64,000 nt of DNA from Bacillaceae bacterium (lineage in GTDB: Bacteria; Bacillota; Bacilli; JACDOE01): positions 124,001-188,000 of the forward strand of contig JACDOE010000001.1 in assembly GCA_017656255.1 (NCBI GenBank). The letters are read 5' to 3'. This document shows, one piece after another, positions 26,241 through 35,083 of this stretch. Every line of letters begins with the position of its first letter. The stretch's first letter is position 1. The notes under the pieces were generated by a model, which ran no database searches, was not told where the DNA came from, and was given only the letters and a program-made list of their open reading frames with translations. The position numbers and the translations under genes were made by a program.

Positions 26241-26804
26241 ATGAATAACGCATTAATATGGGCCTGGGAGATCTGGGACCAAATTTATGAACGTTGTACC
26301 CGTTTGGAATATATAGATCGGCATAATAATATTTTCAGGATCGTCCTGCTGACATATCGAGGCAATCCCCTGACGACCGGGGATGGGAAAATTATCAACC
26401 ATGGTGACCCCATTATTAAACTTCATATTCACAACTGCAGACTTGCCAGAAAATTCAGTGGTGTCACAAGTGATGTTAAACTGGGGCTGTTACTGCGAAA
26501 AGAAATATTACATTCGCTCCCGGCTCTGGCGTGCTATGTCAAACAAAATCCGGCATGTCAACATGTTAAGGGAATCGTGGGCACAACGATGCTATACCGT
26601 GGTGCGAGGGGACTGGGATTCAGTGTTGCAGATGTACCTGATACGACGTTTTACCGATATAAGAACTGGTATCTGAAGCTTATGATGAGCCTGATGCATC
26701 CGGAAGGAAGAAACAGGATCAAAAAAAACACACAGCATCTCAAATTAAAACGGGTGTATATGTCAACGGATGAGTTGTTAGACAGGTATTTACAGGAGGA
26801 GTGA
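26241..26804 (+). CDS. YkoP-like protein
   Basis: The 187-residue product resembles B. subtilis YkoP as I recall it: IWDQIYERCTRLEYIDRHNNIFRIV, DPIIKLHIHNCRLAR, SLPALACYV and the segment KGIVGTTMLYRGARGLGFSVADVPDT. The YkoP domain also occurs joined to polysaccharide deacetylases and next to glycosyltransferases. Its biochemical role is unknown. AAGGAAGGGATAGGGG precedes ATG 26241. The stop is two bases before the start of the glycosyltransferase gene, so the two are one operon, like ykoP-ykoN. Confidence 0.65.
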   Translation: MNNALIWAWEIWDQIYERCTRLEYIDRHNNIFRIVLLTYRGNPLTTGDGKIINHGDPIIKLHIHNCRLARKFSGVTSDVKLGLLLRKEILHSLPALACYVKQNPACQHVKGIVGTTMLYRGARGLGFSVADVPDTTFYRYKNWYLKLMMSLMHPEGRNRIKKNTQHLKLKRVYMSTDELLDRYLQEE

Positions 26805-26806
26805 GG

Positions 26807-27958
26807 ATGGAGACTCTTAAGCCTGAAATTTTAATCTTAACCGAAACCTTCGCTGGAGAAGGGCATCATATGGCGGCCCGGGCACTGGAAGATGCCTTGA
26901 AACACCAGGAACCTTCTCTGAATGTGTTTGTTGATCAGGCGCTCCCCCGGGTCAGCAGACAACTGGAGGCCGTTTCCAGATTATTTTATATGAATACCAT
27001 TCGACACTTTCCTAATTTGTGGGGCTGGGCTTACCAGCGTGAAACCCTGTGGAACAGAATGTTTCAATCCCATCTGTCTCATATCTCGGCAATGCGTCTG
27101 AAACCTTATCTATATACTCATAATCCTGATGTTATTGTTACCACACATGCTTACTGCCTCGGAGGGCTGGCTAAACTCCGGGCTCGTCAGGAATTGTCAT
27201 TTAGGCTGGGAGCGGTGATTACAGACTTTGATGTCAATCGCTTCTGGGTTCATCCTGCTGTCGATTTTTATCTGGTTGCTACACCGTATTTGAAAAACAA
27301 ACTTGTTGAACAAGGGATTGATGACCAAAAGATTTTTCCGACGGGAATCCCGGTAAGAAAAGAATTTAATGTAAAAAAGAGTAAGGTAACATGGAGAGAG
27401 GAACTTGGCTTTGATCGGGAAATGTTTACGATTCTGATGTCGGGGGGAGGAACGGGATGGGGACCGATGTCTGAGATACTCAACCGGCTGATTCTGATAG
27501 ATGAACCATTACAGATCCTGTTCGTGGCCGGAAAAAACAAAGAGATGTATCACAGAGTCAGGCAATCATTAATGTATTCCGGAACAGGCAGACACAGGAT
27601 CGAGGTTTTTGGATTTGTTCACAATATGCATCAGTTGATGCACAGTGCTGATCTGCTGATCAGTAAGCCAGGAGGGATCACTTTGTCTGAGGCTCTGGCG
27701 GCTGAGCTTCCCACCATTATCTATAAACCGATACCCGGGCAGGAAGAACGTAATGCACGCTATTTGCTTGAGGAAAATGTGGTAGACATGGCAGAAAATC
27801 TCGATGAATTGACGGAACAGGTCAAACGACTATTAAATTCAGGCAAAAAAAGAGAGGAGATGAAGGAAAGAATTCACAGATTAAGAAACCCTGACTCGTC
27901 AATCAAGGCGTCCCGTATCATATTGCAACACCGGGAAAAATCTAAGGCTGGTCTTTAA
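26807..27958 (+). CDS. Glycosyltransferase of the MGDG synthase/UgtP family (YkoN-like)
   Basis: GT28-type glycosyltransferase of 383 aa. The N-terminal acceptor domain begins ILILTETFAGEGHHMAARAL, as in UgtP and MGDG synthases; the C-terminal donor domain has MSGGGTGWGP, the FGFVHNMHQLM loop and KPGGITLSEALA, the nucleotide-sugar site. It probably glycosylates a lipid or other hydrophobic acceptor at the membrane. The ATG 26807 follows AGGAGGAGTGAGG, and overlap with the YkoP-like gene's stop region suggests coupling. Its 3' end overlaps the minus-strand gene by 17 bp. Confidence 0.82.
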   Translation: METLKPEILILTETFAGEGHHMAARALEDALKHQEPSLNVFVDQALPRVSRQLEAVSRLFYMNTIRHFPNLWGWAYQRETLWNRMFQSHLSHISAMRLKPYLYTHNPDVIVTTHAYCLGGLAKLRARQELSFRLGAVITDFDVNRFWVHPAVDFYLVATPYLKNKLVEQGIDDQKIFPTGIPVRKEFNVKKSKVTWREELGFDREMFTILMSGGGTGWGPMSEILNRLILIDEPLQILFVAGKNKEMYHRVRQSLMYSGTGRHRIEVFGFVHNMHQLMHSADLLISKPGGITLSEALAAELPTIIYKPIPGQEERNARYLLEENVVDMAENLDELTEQVKRLLNSGKKREEMKERIHRLRNPDSSIKASRIILQHREKSKAGL

Positions 27959-28160
27959 GAGAATCAAGAAAACGCATGAGATGTTCCCGCTGACTTGGGG
28001 TGAGGTTGATGGCAACTTCAACCAGACGTTGAATGTCTTCCGGGAGTGATTCAATACCCTGATTTTTTCCCAGTTCATTAATGACCTGTTCAAGGATATC
28101 TCGTACTTGATCCAGCTCCCGGTAGGCTTCAATTAACAATTTCTCAGGAGATTTGTTCAT
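27942..28160 (-). CDS. Small helical protein, unknown (second of a pair)
   Basis: A 72-residue helical, charged protein (MNKSPEKLLIEAYRELDQV, then a helix-LTPSQREHLMRFLDSL end). ATG 28160 overlaps the upstream ORF by 17 bp with GGGGGAA as ribosome site, so translation is probably coupled. Not recognised. Tail-to-tail overlap of 17 bp with the glycosyltransferase gene. Confidence 0.6.
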   Translation of the reverse strand: MNKSPEKLLIEAYRELDQVRDILEQVINELGKNQGIESLPEDIQRLVEVAINLTPSQREHLMRFLDSLKDQP

Positions 28161-28317
28161 CCGATTCCCCCGATAGCGTAAAACCCAGTAGTTCGTTGAT
28201 TTCTTGCTGGACTTTCTTTAATTCGTCTGGAGACAACTTATGTAAATCTTTAATAATTGATTCCAGTTTCATTAGACGGAATTCTTTCATGACTGGAGAT
28301 ATGGTATGGGGAACCAT
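28144..28317 (-). CDS. Small helical protein, unknown (first of a pair)
   Basis: A 57-residue minus-strand frame: MVPHTISPVMKEFRLMKLES, then IIKDLHKLSPDELKKVQQEI and an acidic end. GAAAGGAG precedes ATG 28317. The LSPDELKKVQQEI helix resembles the LTPSQREHLMRFL helix of its partner, hinting at two related helix units. Not recognised. Confidence 0.6.
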   Translation of the reverse strand: MVPHTISPVMKEFRLMKLESIIKDLHKLSPDELKKVQQEINELLGFTLSGESDEQIS

Positions 28318-28412
28318 CGGGTAACTCCTTTCTAAAACAATGAAAATAATGTTTAATTATTATACCATTTTTTTGTCGATTTTGAAAGAAACTTTTCCAT
28401 CAATTGTCTGTA

Positions 28413-28442
28413 TGAGAGATTTCAATCCGTGACAACATATGA
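28413..28442 (+). promoter_or_regulatory. Possible sigma-G promoter of the SASP gene
   Basis: TGAGAG at 28413-28418 and CATATGA at 28436-28442 are 17 bp apart. The -10 agrees with the sigma-G consensus CATACTA at 5 of 7 positions, but the -35 agrees poorly. Offered because SASP genes are known sigma-G targets. Confidence 0.3.
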
Positions 28443-28471
28443 ATACACCACGCAAGGAGGTGAAAACTCAA

Positions 28472-28696
28472 ATGCCACAACAACAACAGGGAGAAACTCG
28501 TAACACGAACCAGAAGCTGGTTCCCCAGGCAGCTCAGGCTCTCGACCAAATGAAGTATGAAATTGCCCAGGAATTTGGTGTACAGCTGGGAGCCGACACA
28601 ACCTCCCGTCAGAATGGATCTGTTGGAGGAGAAATCACCAAGCGTCTTGTTCAATTTGCCGAACAACAAATTGCAGGACAGTATGGACAGCAGTAA
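28472..28696 (+). CDS. Alpha/beta-type small acid-soluble spore protein
   Basis: Binds and protects spore DNA. The 74-residue product holds both SASP signatures: [23 protein letters not shown], including the germination-protease site in the EIAQEFG part, and [12 protein letters not shown] near the C-terminus. The N-terminus is Gln-rich. AAGGAGGTGA before ATG 28472 sets the start; the frame opens upstream at 28439 but inside the leader. Monocistronic with its own terminator. The best single sign that the organism sporulates. Confidence 0.96.
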   Translation: MPQQQQGETRNTNQKLVPQAAQALDQMKYEIAQEFGVQLGADTTSRQNGSVGGEITKRLVQFAEQQIAGQYGQQ

Positions 28697-28715
28697 CAAT
28701 TTCATAAATTGGGAT

Positions 28716-28745
28716 AAGGGCGGCCTTTTAGGGCTGCCCTTTTTA
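28716..28745 (+). terminator. Terminator after the SASP gene
   Basis: AAGGGCGGCC and GGGCTGCCCTT form an imperfect stem around TTTTA, followed by a T run. Confidence 0.75.
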
Positions 28746-28782
28746 AATGGAATCTATAACTTTCCATCCTGACAAAAGAATT

Positions 28783-29772
28783 CTATCTCGAAGAAACACT
28801 TAATTCCTTGATTAAAGTTCCATCCGTTTTTTCAATTCGAATGGTGGAAATCTCTGAAACTTTTACCAGAATGGTTCTTTGTTCGGTGGTGATCACCTGA
28901 GGATATAATTTGTCGTCATCCAGTCTTTTTATTGCGACCTGGATATTCAGGGTATCCCCATTCAGCGTAACACTTTCTATTTTTCCAAAATAAGCAGGGG
29001 AGGGTAACGTATAGGAAAAAGTTACTTTTACTCCTTCTTCGGCCAGCTCCGCTTGATAAATCATGTCCAGTTCCTGCCCGGATTTGACTTCAAGTTCTTT
29101 GAAATCCACACTATTTTCAGGTTCAGAAGATATCGCCTCTTTTAGCCGGTAGATCACGACGGCTCCTTCTGCCCGTGTCAGTGTTCTTTTCGGTCCAAAG
29201 GTCCCATCCGTATAACCGTTTAGTAAATTATGTGTATAGCAGTAATAGACATCTTCTTTATAATTAGGGTTGATTTGGTCTCCGTCTGTAAATGGAAAAT
29301 CACCTGTTTGTTCCTTTGTGACGCCTTTTTCCCCCGTTTTAAATTCATATGCATTTCTGAGGTAATGCGCCATCACTTCTCTGGTTACGTGCCGTTCACC
29401 GTGAAAATTACCGGTTTCGTCTACGATTCCAAGGCTGGCCAGGTTATACAATTTGTCAGCATAATACACGGAAAGGGTGACATCTGAAAAATAATCTTCG
29501 ATGGGTGGAACATCTTCAAATTGATTTTCAATTTCGAGCGTTCGGTGCAACATGGTAATAAATTGTCCGCGGGTAAGCGGGAGGTCCGGGCCGAAGGTGG
29601 CTTCATCCATTCCTTTTACGATTCCTTTTTTATAAAGAGATGTAATTTCTTTTTTGGCCCAGTGGTCTTCAATATCTAAAAAAGGAGATGCAGCGGTCAC
29701 TTGATTATGGAATAAACCGGATAATAAGAATACAAGAAGTGTCATCATTGTAATCAAGTTACGTGATCCCAT
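28783..29772 (-). CDS. Secreted protein with three S-layer homology domains
   Basis: The 329-aa product has a signal peptide (about 1-28) and three SLH units: FLDIEDHWAKKEITSLYKKG with TFGPDLPLTRGQFI; YFSDVTLSVYYADKLYNLASLGI with REVMAHYL; and FPFTDGDQINPNYKEDVYYCYTHNLLNGY with TFGPKRTLTRAE. SLH domains bind pyruvylated secondary cell-wall polymer. The last 110 residues form an unrecognised beta-rich domain. ATG 29772 is followed by the signal. Divergent from the SLH-3D gene. Confidence 0.88.
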   Translation of the reverse strand: MGSRNLITMMTLLVFLLSGLFHNQVTAASPFLDIEDHWAKKEITSLYKKGIVKGMDEATFGPDLPLTRGQFITMLHRTLEIENQFEDVPPIEDYFSDVTLSVYYADKLYNLASLGIVDETGNFHGERHVTREVMAHYLRNAYEFKTGEKGVTKEQTGDFPFTDGDQINPNYKEDVYYCYTHNLLNGYTDGTFGPKRTLTRAEGAVVIYRLKEAISSEPENSVDFKELEVKSGQELDMIYQAELAEEGVKVTFSYTLPSPAYFGKIESVTLNGDTLNIQVAIKRLDDDKLYPQVITTEQRTILVKVSEISTIRIEKTDGTLIKELSVSSR

Positions 29773-29946
29773 TATTCTTCACATCCTTTTATGAGGTATA
29801 TTGATTTTATACATTTAGACGCCTGAAGGGGGTTAAAGTTGCTGAGATTTCTGACGGGTATTTCTGGTAATTTATTCTTACCCCAGGATTTTATAAACGA
29901 ATGTCGAATATATATGGCGAACGGTATCCAGAGAAGGAGGTTCACC

Positions 29947-30987
29947 ATGAGATTGTACATAAGAAACGTGATTTTCTTGATTATGATGATCAGTCTGGTG
30001 GCAGCAGGCAGTGGTTTCGGCTTTGCTGAAGGATCAGAAGAGCCACCCTCGGACCAGAATGAGGAGGAGAGCTCTGTTTTTCCTGATGTCGACCCCGGTT
30101 ACTGGGCGAAAGAAGATATTGAGGCCATGTATCAGTTGGGGGCGTTCAGGGTGAAAGAGGGGGAGCCTTTTCGTCCCTATGATCCGGTGACGCGGGCCGA
30201 ATTTATTCATATGATGCTGGTCGCCAAGGGGATTACCCCCATCCCGGGGATGGTGCGTCAGTCCTTTGCAGACGTGACACAGGATGACTGGTTCTATCCC
30301 TATGTGGAAACGGCCTACAGCCTTGGGATAACAAATGGGAAAAGTTCAGGAGAAAATCGTTATTTTAAACCGGATGACCCGATGACCCGGCAGGAAGTGA
30401 TTGTCATGGCCATTCGGGCCCGGGGAGATTTCTGGACAGCGAGGAGTATGAACTGGCAGAAAGCCAGCCAGATTTTAAGCCCGTTTAAAGATCAGCATCA
30501 ATTAGCGGACTGGGGAAGAAAACCGATGGCACTTGCTGTACAGGTGAAAATGGCCAGAGGTTATCAGGAGGAAGATGGAAGTCTGACGCTTCGGCCGGAT
30601 TACCTGACAACCAGAGCGGAAGCAGCCTCCTTTATATACAGGGGAATTTACAAGCCGCGTCAGGAGCTTCAAAAGATCGAGATTGACGGAATCCCCATTT
30701 TTTATAAAGAAGTCAAATCAATGGAGGCAACGGCTTATACTACCGGGGAAACGGGAGTGGGGTATTGGACTGCAACAGATATGTATGTAAGAAAAGGAAT
30801 CGTTGCGGTTGATCCCAATGTGATTCCATATGGAACCCACCTCTATGTCGAAAACTATGGTTTTGCTGTGGCAGCTGATCGGGGCAGTGCCATCAAAAAC
30901 AACAAAATTGACCTTTATGTCCCGACACTGCAGGAAGCTTATCAATTCGGGCGCCAGTATGATGTGAAAGTGTATATCCTGGATTAA
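29947..30987 (+). CDS. SLH-anchored 3D-domain (MltA-like) cell-wall protein
   Basis: Secreted, 346 aa. A signal peptide (about 1-25) is followed by three SLH units (FPDVDPGYWAKEDIEAMYQLGAF; FADVTQDDWFYPYVETAYSLGI; SPFKDQHQLADWGRK with TRAEAAS) and a C-terminal 3D domain: MEATAYTTG, GIVAVDPNVIPYGT, VAADRGSAIKNNKIDLY, with the three conserved Asp. The 3D domain resembles MltA/YabE/YocH lytic enzymes, so a peptidoglycan-remodelling role fits. GAAGGAGG sets ATG 29947; the frame opens 36 codons earlier without support. Confidence 0.9.
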   Translation: MRLYIRNVIFLIMMISLVAAGSGFGFAEGSEEPPSDQNEEESSVFPDVDPGYWAKEDIEAMYQLGAFRVKEGEPFRPYDPVTRAEFIHMMLVAKGITPIPGMVRQSFADVTQDDWFYPYVETAYSLGITNGKSSGENRYFKPDDPMTRQEVIVMAIRARGDFWTARSMNWQKASQILSPFKDQHQLADWGRKPMALAVQVKMARGYQEEDGSLTLRPDYLTTRAEAASFIYRGIYKPRQELQKIEIDGIPIFYKEVKSMEATAYTTGETGVGYWTATDMYVRKGIVAVDPNVIPYGTHLYVENYGFAVAADRGSAIKNNKIDLYVPTLQEAYQFGRQYDVKVYILD

Positions 30988-30997
30988 CCCGTCCGAT

Positions 30998-31055
30998 TAA
31001 AAAATCGATTTGGCTATCAGCTCGTGTAAGCGAACTGGTCCAAATCGATTTTTTT
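30998..31055. terminator. Bidirectional terminator between the SLH-3D gene and the GbsR-like gene
   Basis: AAAAATCGATTTGG (to 31013) pairs with CCAAATCGATTTTT (from 31040) around a 26-bp loop; T runs occur in both directions. Confidence 0.85.
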
Positions 31056-31073
31056 ATGATTACATGAATATGT

Positions 31074-31652
31074 TTATTCCACTTTCCTGGGAATTGGTTT
31101 TGGAATAAATTCAAAAATTTCTTCGGTTTCCAGGCTGTCCACCAATTTGTCCAGCCATTCATAATAGGCCAGCGCCTCATATAACTTGTTAAGATCCGTA
31201 CGAATGGTTTCCCGGTCATCCTCTGAAAGATCCGGCTGTTGAAGAAGTTTTTGCAGGTCGTCAACGGATTTTTTCATCGATTGTACGTTCAGATCAATCC
31301 CTTTCCGCCATTTTAAACAGAAGAAATCAATGAAAGTCTGATACCAGTCAGGTTCCACTTCATATAAATCTTTCCTTACACCTTTTCGCCATGTTTTCTT
31401 GACCATTTTTAATTCCAGCAGATTGCGGACACCGGTACTCATGCTGGTCTTACTCATCCCGAGTGCTTCCTGCATCTGATCAAGTGTCATCGGTTCTTCC
31501 TGAAAATACATGGTCCCATATAAACGCCCCACTGAAGGGGTTACACCATACAAATTGATATTTTGAGCAATTGCTTCAATGACCCGGAAACGCGCCTGTT
31601 CAAGTATTTTTCGTGTTTTTTGATCACGTTTGTCGGCGGAGGGGTTCTTCAT
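31074..31652 (-). CDS. GbsR/OpcR-type MarR-like regulator of betaine uptake
   Basis: DNA-binding repressor candidate, 192 aa, with a winged helix (TLDQMQEALGMSKTSMSTGVRNLLELKMV) and the GbsR family C-terminus (EWLDKLVDSLE). In B. subtilis GbsR senses choline and OpcR regulates opuC. Start ATG 31652 (MKNPSADK) follows AGAAGGAGGAAGG. It is divergent from opuA with a perfect dyad at 31791-31808 between them, so it likely controls opuA. Whether choline is its effector cannot be read from the sequence. Confidence 0.85.
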   Translation of the reverse strand: MKNPSADKRDQKTRKILEQARFRVIEAIAQNINLYGVTPSVGRLYGTMYFQEEPMTLDQMQEALGMSKTSMSTGVRNLLELKMVKKTWRKGVRKDLYEVEPDWYQTFIDFFCLKWRKGIDLNVQSMKKSVDDLQKLLQQPDLSEDDRETIRTDLNKLYEALAYYEWLDKLVDSLETEEIFEFIPKPIPRKVE

Positions 31653-31790
31653 ACCTGTCCTTCCTCCTTCTAACATCTGGGATGGCTTGTTTTCTGTATT
31701 CTATCTATATTATCCGGTGAAGTAAAGGATTAGATTCAAGAGGATATCAGAGGATATGACAGCAATTCTAAGAACCGAATATATCAATTC

Positions 31791-31808
31791 GTACAGTTTT
31801 AACTGTAC
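31791..31808. promoter_or_regulatory. Perfect dyad, candidate operator between gbsR-like gene and opuA
   Basis: GTACAGTTTTAACTGTAC: eight-base perfect arms with a two-base centre. It lies 26 bp upstream of a TATAAT box at 31835-31840, close to the expected -35 region of opuA, in the divergent intergenic region of a MarR-like regulator. Confidence 0.55.
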
Positions 31809-31834
31809 ATAAATTATTAACAGTCACAGGTGTA

Positions 31835-31840
31835 TATAAT
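31835..31840 (+). promoter_or_regulatory. Candidate -10 element of the opuA promoter
   Basis: Perfect TATAAT about 100 bp before opuAA. No good -35 hexamer lies 16-18 bp upstream, so an activator or the nearby dyad-binding protein may matter. Confidence 0.4.
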
Positions 31841-31937
31841 GTTTGAGGAAAAAAACACCTGACACTACAATGAAATAGTCAATATTTGTGCGGAATACTA
31901 ATCAAGAAGGACAAAGATGAACAAAGGAGCTCGAATC

Positions 31938-33131
31938 ATGAAGAAAATTGAAGTAAAGGGCGTGACCAAAATATTTGGTTCAGACCCTGCAAAAGGTGTT
32001 GAGCTATTAAAACAGGGGCTGTCCAAAGATGAGATTCTCGAAAAGACAGGGATGACAGTCGGGGTTCGCGATGCCAATTTTGAGGTTGATGAAGGGGAAT
32101 TTTTTGTGATTATGGGACTGTCCGGAAGCGGAAAATCAACGATGATCCGGATGATTAATCGTTTGATTGACCCGACTGTGGGTGAAATATATATCGATGG
32201 CGAAAATATTGTCGAAATGGATAAAGAACAATTGATCCAGACACGTCGAAAAAAGCTGGGCATGGTATTTCAGCGTTTTGCTTTATTTCCGCACCGCACG
32301 GTATTACAAAATGTGGAATACGGTTTGGAAGTTCAGGGGGTCGCAAAAGAAGAAAGGGAAAAGAAGGCGATGGAATCTCTGGAGGTCGTAGGTTTGAAGG
32401 GGTATGAGCATTCCAAACCAGATCAATTGAGTGGTGGGATGCAACAGCGGGTTGGACTGGCCCGTGCACTTGCCAACGGATCGGATATTCTATTGATGGA
32501 CGAGGCCTTCAGTGCCCTGGACCCTCTGATCCGGAAAGAAATGCAGGATGAACTTTTGCAACTGCAGGAAAAATTAAAAAAGACTATCGTCTTTATTACT
32601 CATGATCTGGATGAAGCATTAAAACTGGGGGATCGTATCGCCATCATGAAAGATGGTGCGATTGTGCAGATCGGAACCCCTGAAGAGATCCTGACTGATC
32701 CGGCCAATGAGTATGTGGCGAATTTCGTTCAGGATGTCGACCGCTCTAAAGTCCTGCTTGCTTCCCAGGTCATGAGAAAACCGGATGTGGTCACCACCTG
32801 GAAAGACGGCCCCCGTGTTGCTGCAAGAAAAATGGAGGAGAAGGGTATATCCAGTATTTTTGTTGTAGATAAAGATAAAAAATTAAAAGGATTGTTGACC
32901 ATTGATGCAGCGCTACAGGCGATCAAGGAAAATCGCTGGGTTGAGGATTTCCTGGTGCAGGATTATCATGTCACCTCGCCCGATACGCCACTGGATGAAT
33001 TAATTACGGTGGCAGCGGAGACTAAATACCCGATTGCCGTCGTGGAAGATGAAAAGCTCTTGGGGATTATCGTGAGAGTGTCGATCCTGGCCGGGCTGGC
33101 ACTGGGTAAAGAGGAGATGAACGGACAATGA
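31938..33131 (+). CDS. opuAA: Glycine betaine ABC transporter, ATP-binding subunit
   Basis: ATPase of the OpuA osmoprotectant importer, 397 aa. Family-specific N-terminus (VTKIFGSDPAKGVELLKQG), Walker A GLSGSGKST, signature LSGGMQQRVGLARAL, Walker B ILLMDEAFSALDP, switch His in FITHDLDEA, and two CBS domains at the C-terminus (about 275-390), which in OpuA-type transporters sense ionic strength. AAAGGAG at 31922-31928 favours ATG 31938 over ATG 31917. Overlaps opuAB by four bases. Confidence 0.95.
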   Translation: MKKIEVKGVTKIFGSDPAKGVELLKQGLSKDEILEKTGMTVGVRDANFEVDEGEFFVIMGLSGSGKSTMIRMINRLIDPTVGEIYIDGENIVEMDKEQLIQTRRKKLGMVFQRFALFPHRTVLQNVEYGLEVQGVAKEEREKKAMESLEVVGLKGYEHSKPDQLSGGMQQRVGLARALANGSDILLMDEAFSALDPLIRKEMQDELLQLQEKLKKTIVFITHDLDEALKLGDRIAIMKDGAIVQIGTPEEILTDPANEYVANFVQDVDRSKVLLASQVMRKPDVVTTWKDGPRVAARKMEEKGISSIFVVDKDKKLKGLLTIDAALQAIKENRWVEDFLVQDYHVTSPDTPLDELITVAAETKYPIAVVEDEKLLGIIVRVSILAGLALGKEEMNGQ

Positions 33132-33958
33132 ACTACTTTTATCTGCCACTTGAAGATTGGACCAATACCTTTGTTGATGACTGGCTAATCCCTGTACTGG
33201 GTCCTGTTTTTGATGTTATTCGAGAATATCTTTTGATTATCATCAGTGTTTTTGAATCTTTTCTTTTATGGATTCCCGCTGAAGTGTTCACGATCCTGTT
33301 GACCATTCTGGCCTGGAGAGTAGCTGGAAAAGGGGTCGCGCTGTTTACGTTGATCGGCCTGTTTTTTCTGGGATCGGTGGATCTATGGGAGCAGGGGATG
33401 CAGACACTGGCGATTGTACTGGTTGCGACGTTGTTTTCCATCATTGTCGGAGTACCGGTCGGAATCCTGAGTGCAAAGTCGGATAAAGTGGAAAGGTTTG
33501 TTCGTCCAATACTTGATTTTATGCAGACCTTACCCAGCTTTGTCTATCTTATTCCGGCGATTTTATTGTTGGGAATTGGAATTGTACCAGCTGTTATCTC
33601 AACATTTGTCTTTGCAACACCACCGGCGGTCCGACTGACCAACCTGGGAATTCGTCAGGTTCCGACAGAAGTGGTGGAAGCGGCCAGAGCGTTTGGTTCA
33701 ACACCCTGGCAAATGCTCATTAAAGTACAACTTCCAATGGCTCTTCCGACCATCATGGCCGGGGTTAACCAGACGATCATGCTGGCTCTGTCCATGGCGG
33801 TTATTGCTTCCATGATCGGAGCTCCCGGTCTGGGGGCCGAGGTTTTGAGAGGAATCTCTCAGATCAATGTGGGAATGGGTTTTGTCGGTGGTCTTGGTAT
33901 CGTGGTACTGGCGATTATTCTCGACCGGATTACCGAAGCACTGGGGAACAAAAGGTAA
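33128..33958 (+). CDS. opuAB: Glycine betaine ABC transporter, permease subunit
   Basis: The 276-aa inner-membrane subunit has about seven hydrophobic segments, the ProW/OpuAB block QTLPSFVYLIPAILLLGIG and the EAA coupling loop EAARAFGSTPWQMLIKVQLPMALPTIMAG in two recognisable halves. It begins within the opuAA stop (ATGA). The substrate-binding lipoprotein follows 75 bp downstream. Confidence 0.95.
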   Translation: MNYFYLPLEDWTNTFVDDWLIPVLGPVFDVIREYLLIIISVFESFLLWIPAEVFTILLTILAWRVAGKGVALFTLIGLFFLGSVDLWEQGMQTLAIVLVATLFSIIVGVPVGILSAKSDKVERFVRPILDFMQTLPSFVYLIPAILLLGIGIVPAVISTFVFATPPAVRLTNLGIRQVPTEVVEAARAFGSTPWQMLIKVQLPMALPTIMAGVNQTIMLALSMAVIASMIGAPGLGAEVLRGISQINVGMGFVGGLGIVVLAIILDRITEALGNKR

Positions 33959-34033
33959 GCCTGAATTTATGTTCTCAACCGCATAAGGCGGTTGAAATAA
34001 ATGTTATTAAAAAACTCTAAAAGGGGGATCTTT

Positions 34034-34972
34034 ATGTTTAAGAACAAGAAGCTCTTACTGTTATTAAGCCTGGTCTTAATGACAGTCGGTCTGCTGGCCG
34101 GATGCGGAGCTGCTCAGGATAATGCCGGTGAAGGTAACGGGCAGCAGGAACAGAATCAGGGAAATGAAGGACAGGAAGAAGGGACCGAAGAAAAGGGAAC
34201 GATTAAAATCGGTCTGAACAACTGGGCTGAAAACGTAGCGGTATCTAATATGTGGAAAATCCTGCTGGAAGAACAGGGTTATACTGTTGAGTTAAAATCC
34301 ATGGAAAAAGCACCGCTTTATCTGGGTATCAAAAACGGAGACCTGGATATCGGTCCCGAGGTGTGGTTACCGCATACCGACAAACCGTTTTATGAAAAGT
34401 ATAAAGACGATATAGACTGGCGTGAAGTCTGGTACGAAGGAACCGGACTCGGACTGGTTGTACCGGAATATGTCGATATCAACAGCATTGAAGAATTGAA
34501 TGCCAACAAGGATCAATTTGAGGTCAACGGAGAACCGTCTATTGTCGGGATTGATCCGGGTGCCAGCCTGATGAGAATGACCCGTGATGCCATTGAGCAA
34601 TACGGTCTTGAATATAACCTGATTGAGGGTTCCGGTCCGGCTATGATGAGTCAGCTGAAAAAAGCTTATGATAAGCAGCAGCCGATTGTGGTAACGCTCT
34701 GGAATCCGCACTGGGCATTTGCTGACTTTGATCTGAAGTACCTGGAAGATCCGAAAAACATCTATGGTGATGCTGAAAATATTCGCTATATTGCAAGAAA
34801 AGGACTTGCTGAGGATCATCCGGAAGTTGTCAAGTGGTTTGATAACTGGAAAATGGATGACAGCTCTCTCGGAAGCTTGATGTCCACCATCAACGAAGTG
34901 GGAGATCCAGCTGAAGGAGCAAAACAGTGGATTGAAGAAAATCGTGACCTGGTGAATGAGTGGATTAAATAA
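34034..34972 (+). CDS. opuAC: Glycine betaine-binding lipoprotein
   Basis: Extracellular binding protein, 312 aa. Lipobox LLAGC around residue 25, a Gln/Glu/Gly-rich linker, then an OpuAC-type domain (GTIKIGLNNWAENVAVSNMWK; LGIKNGDLDIGPEVWLPHTD; PIVVTLWNPHWAF; WFDNWKMDD). Tryptophans in NNW, EVW and NPHW fit an aromatic box for quaternary ammonium. GGGGGAT before ATG 34034 sets the start. Glycine betaine or proline betaine is the expected ligand. Terminator directly downstream. Confidence 0.93.
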   Translation: MFKNKKLLLLLSLVLMTVGLLAGCGAAQDNAGEGNGQQEQNQGNEGQEEGTEEKGTIKIGLNNWAENVAVSNMWKILLEEQGYTVELKSMEKAPLYLGIKNGDLDIGPEVWLPHTDKPFYEKYKDDIDWREVWYEGTGLGLVVPEYVDINSIEELNANKDQFEVNGEPSIVGIDPGASLMRMTRDAIEQYGLEYNLIEGSGPAMMSQLKKAYDKQQPIVVTLWNPHWAFADFDLKYLEDPKNIYGDAENIRYIARKGLAEDHPEVVKWFDNWKMDDSSLGSLMSTINEVGDPAEGAKQWIEENRDLVNEWIK

Positions 34973-34995
34973 ACTAAAAACACGCCATGACCTAT

Positions 34996-35033
34996 AAGAG
35001 CCGAATCTGACAAACGATTCGGCTCTTTTTTAA
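34996..35033 (+). terminator. Terminator after opuAC
   Basis: Perfect twelve-base stem AAGAGCCGAATC / GATTCGGCTCTT with an eight-base loop, followed by TTTT. Confidence 0.92.
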
Positions 35034-35083
35034 TTTGAGAAAATCAAAGAAGTCTGGTACCTGGGACGTTATTCTGTCATCCA

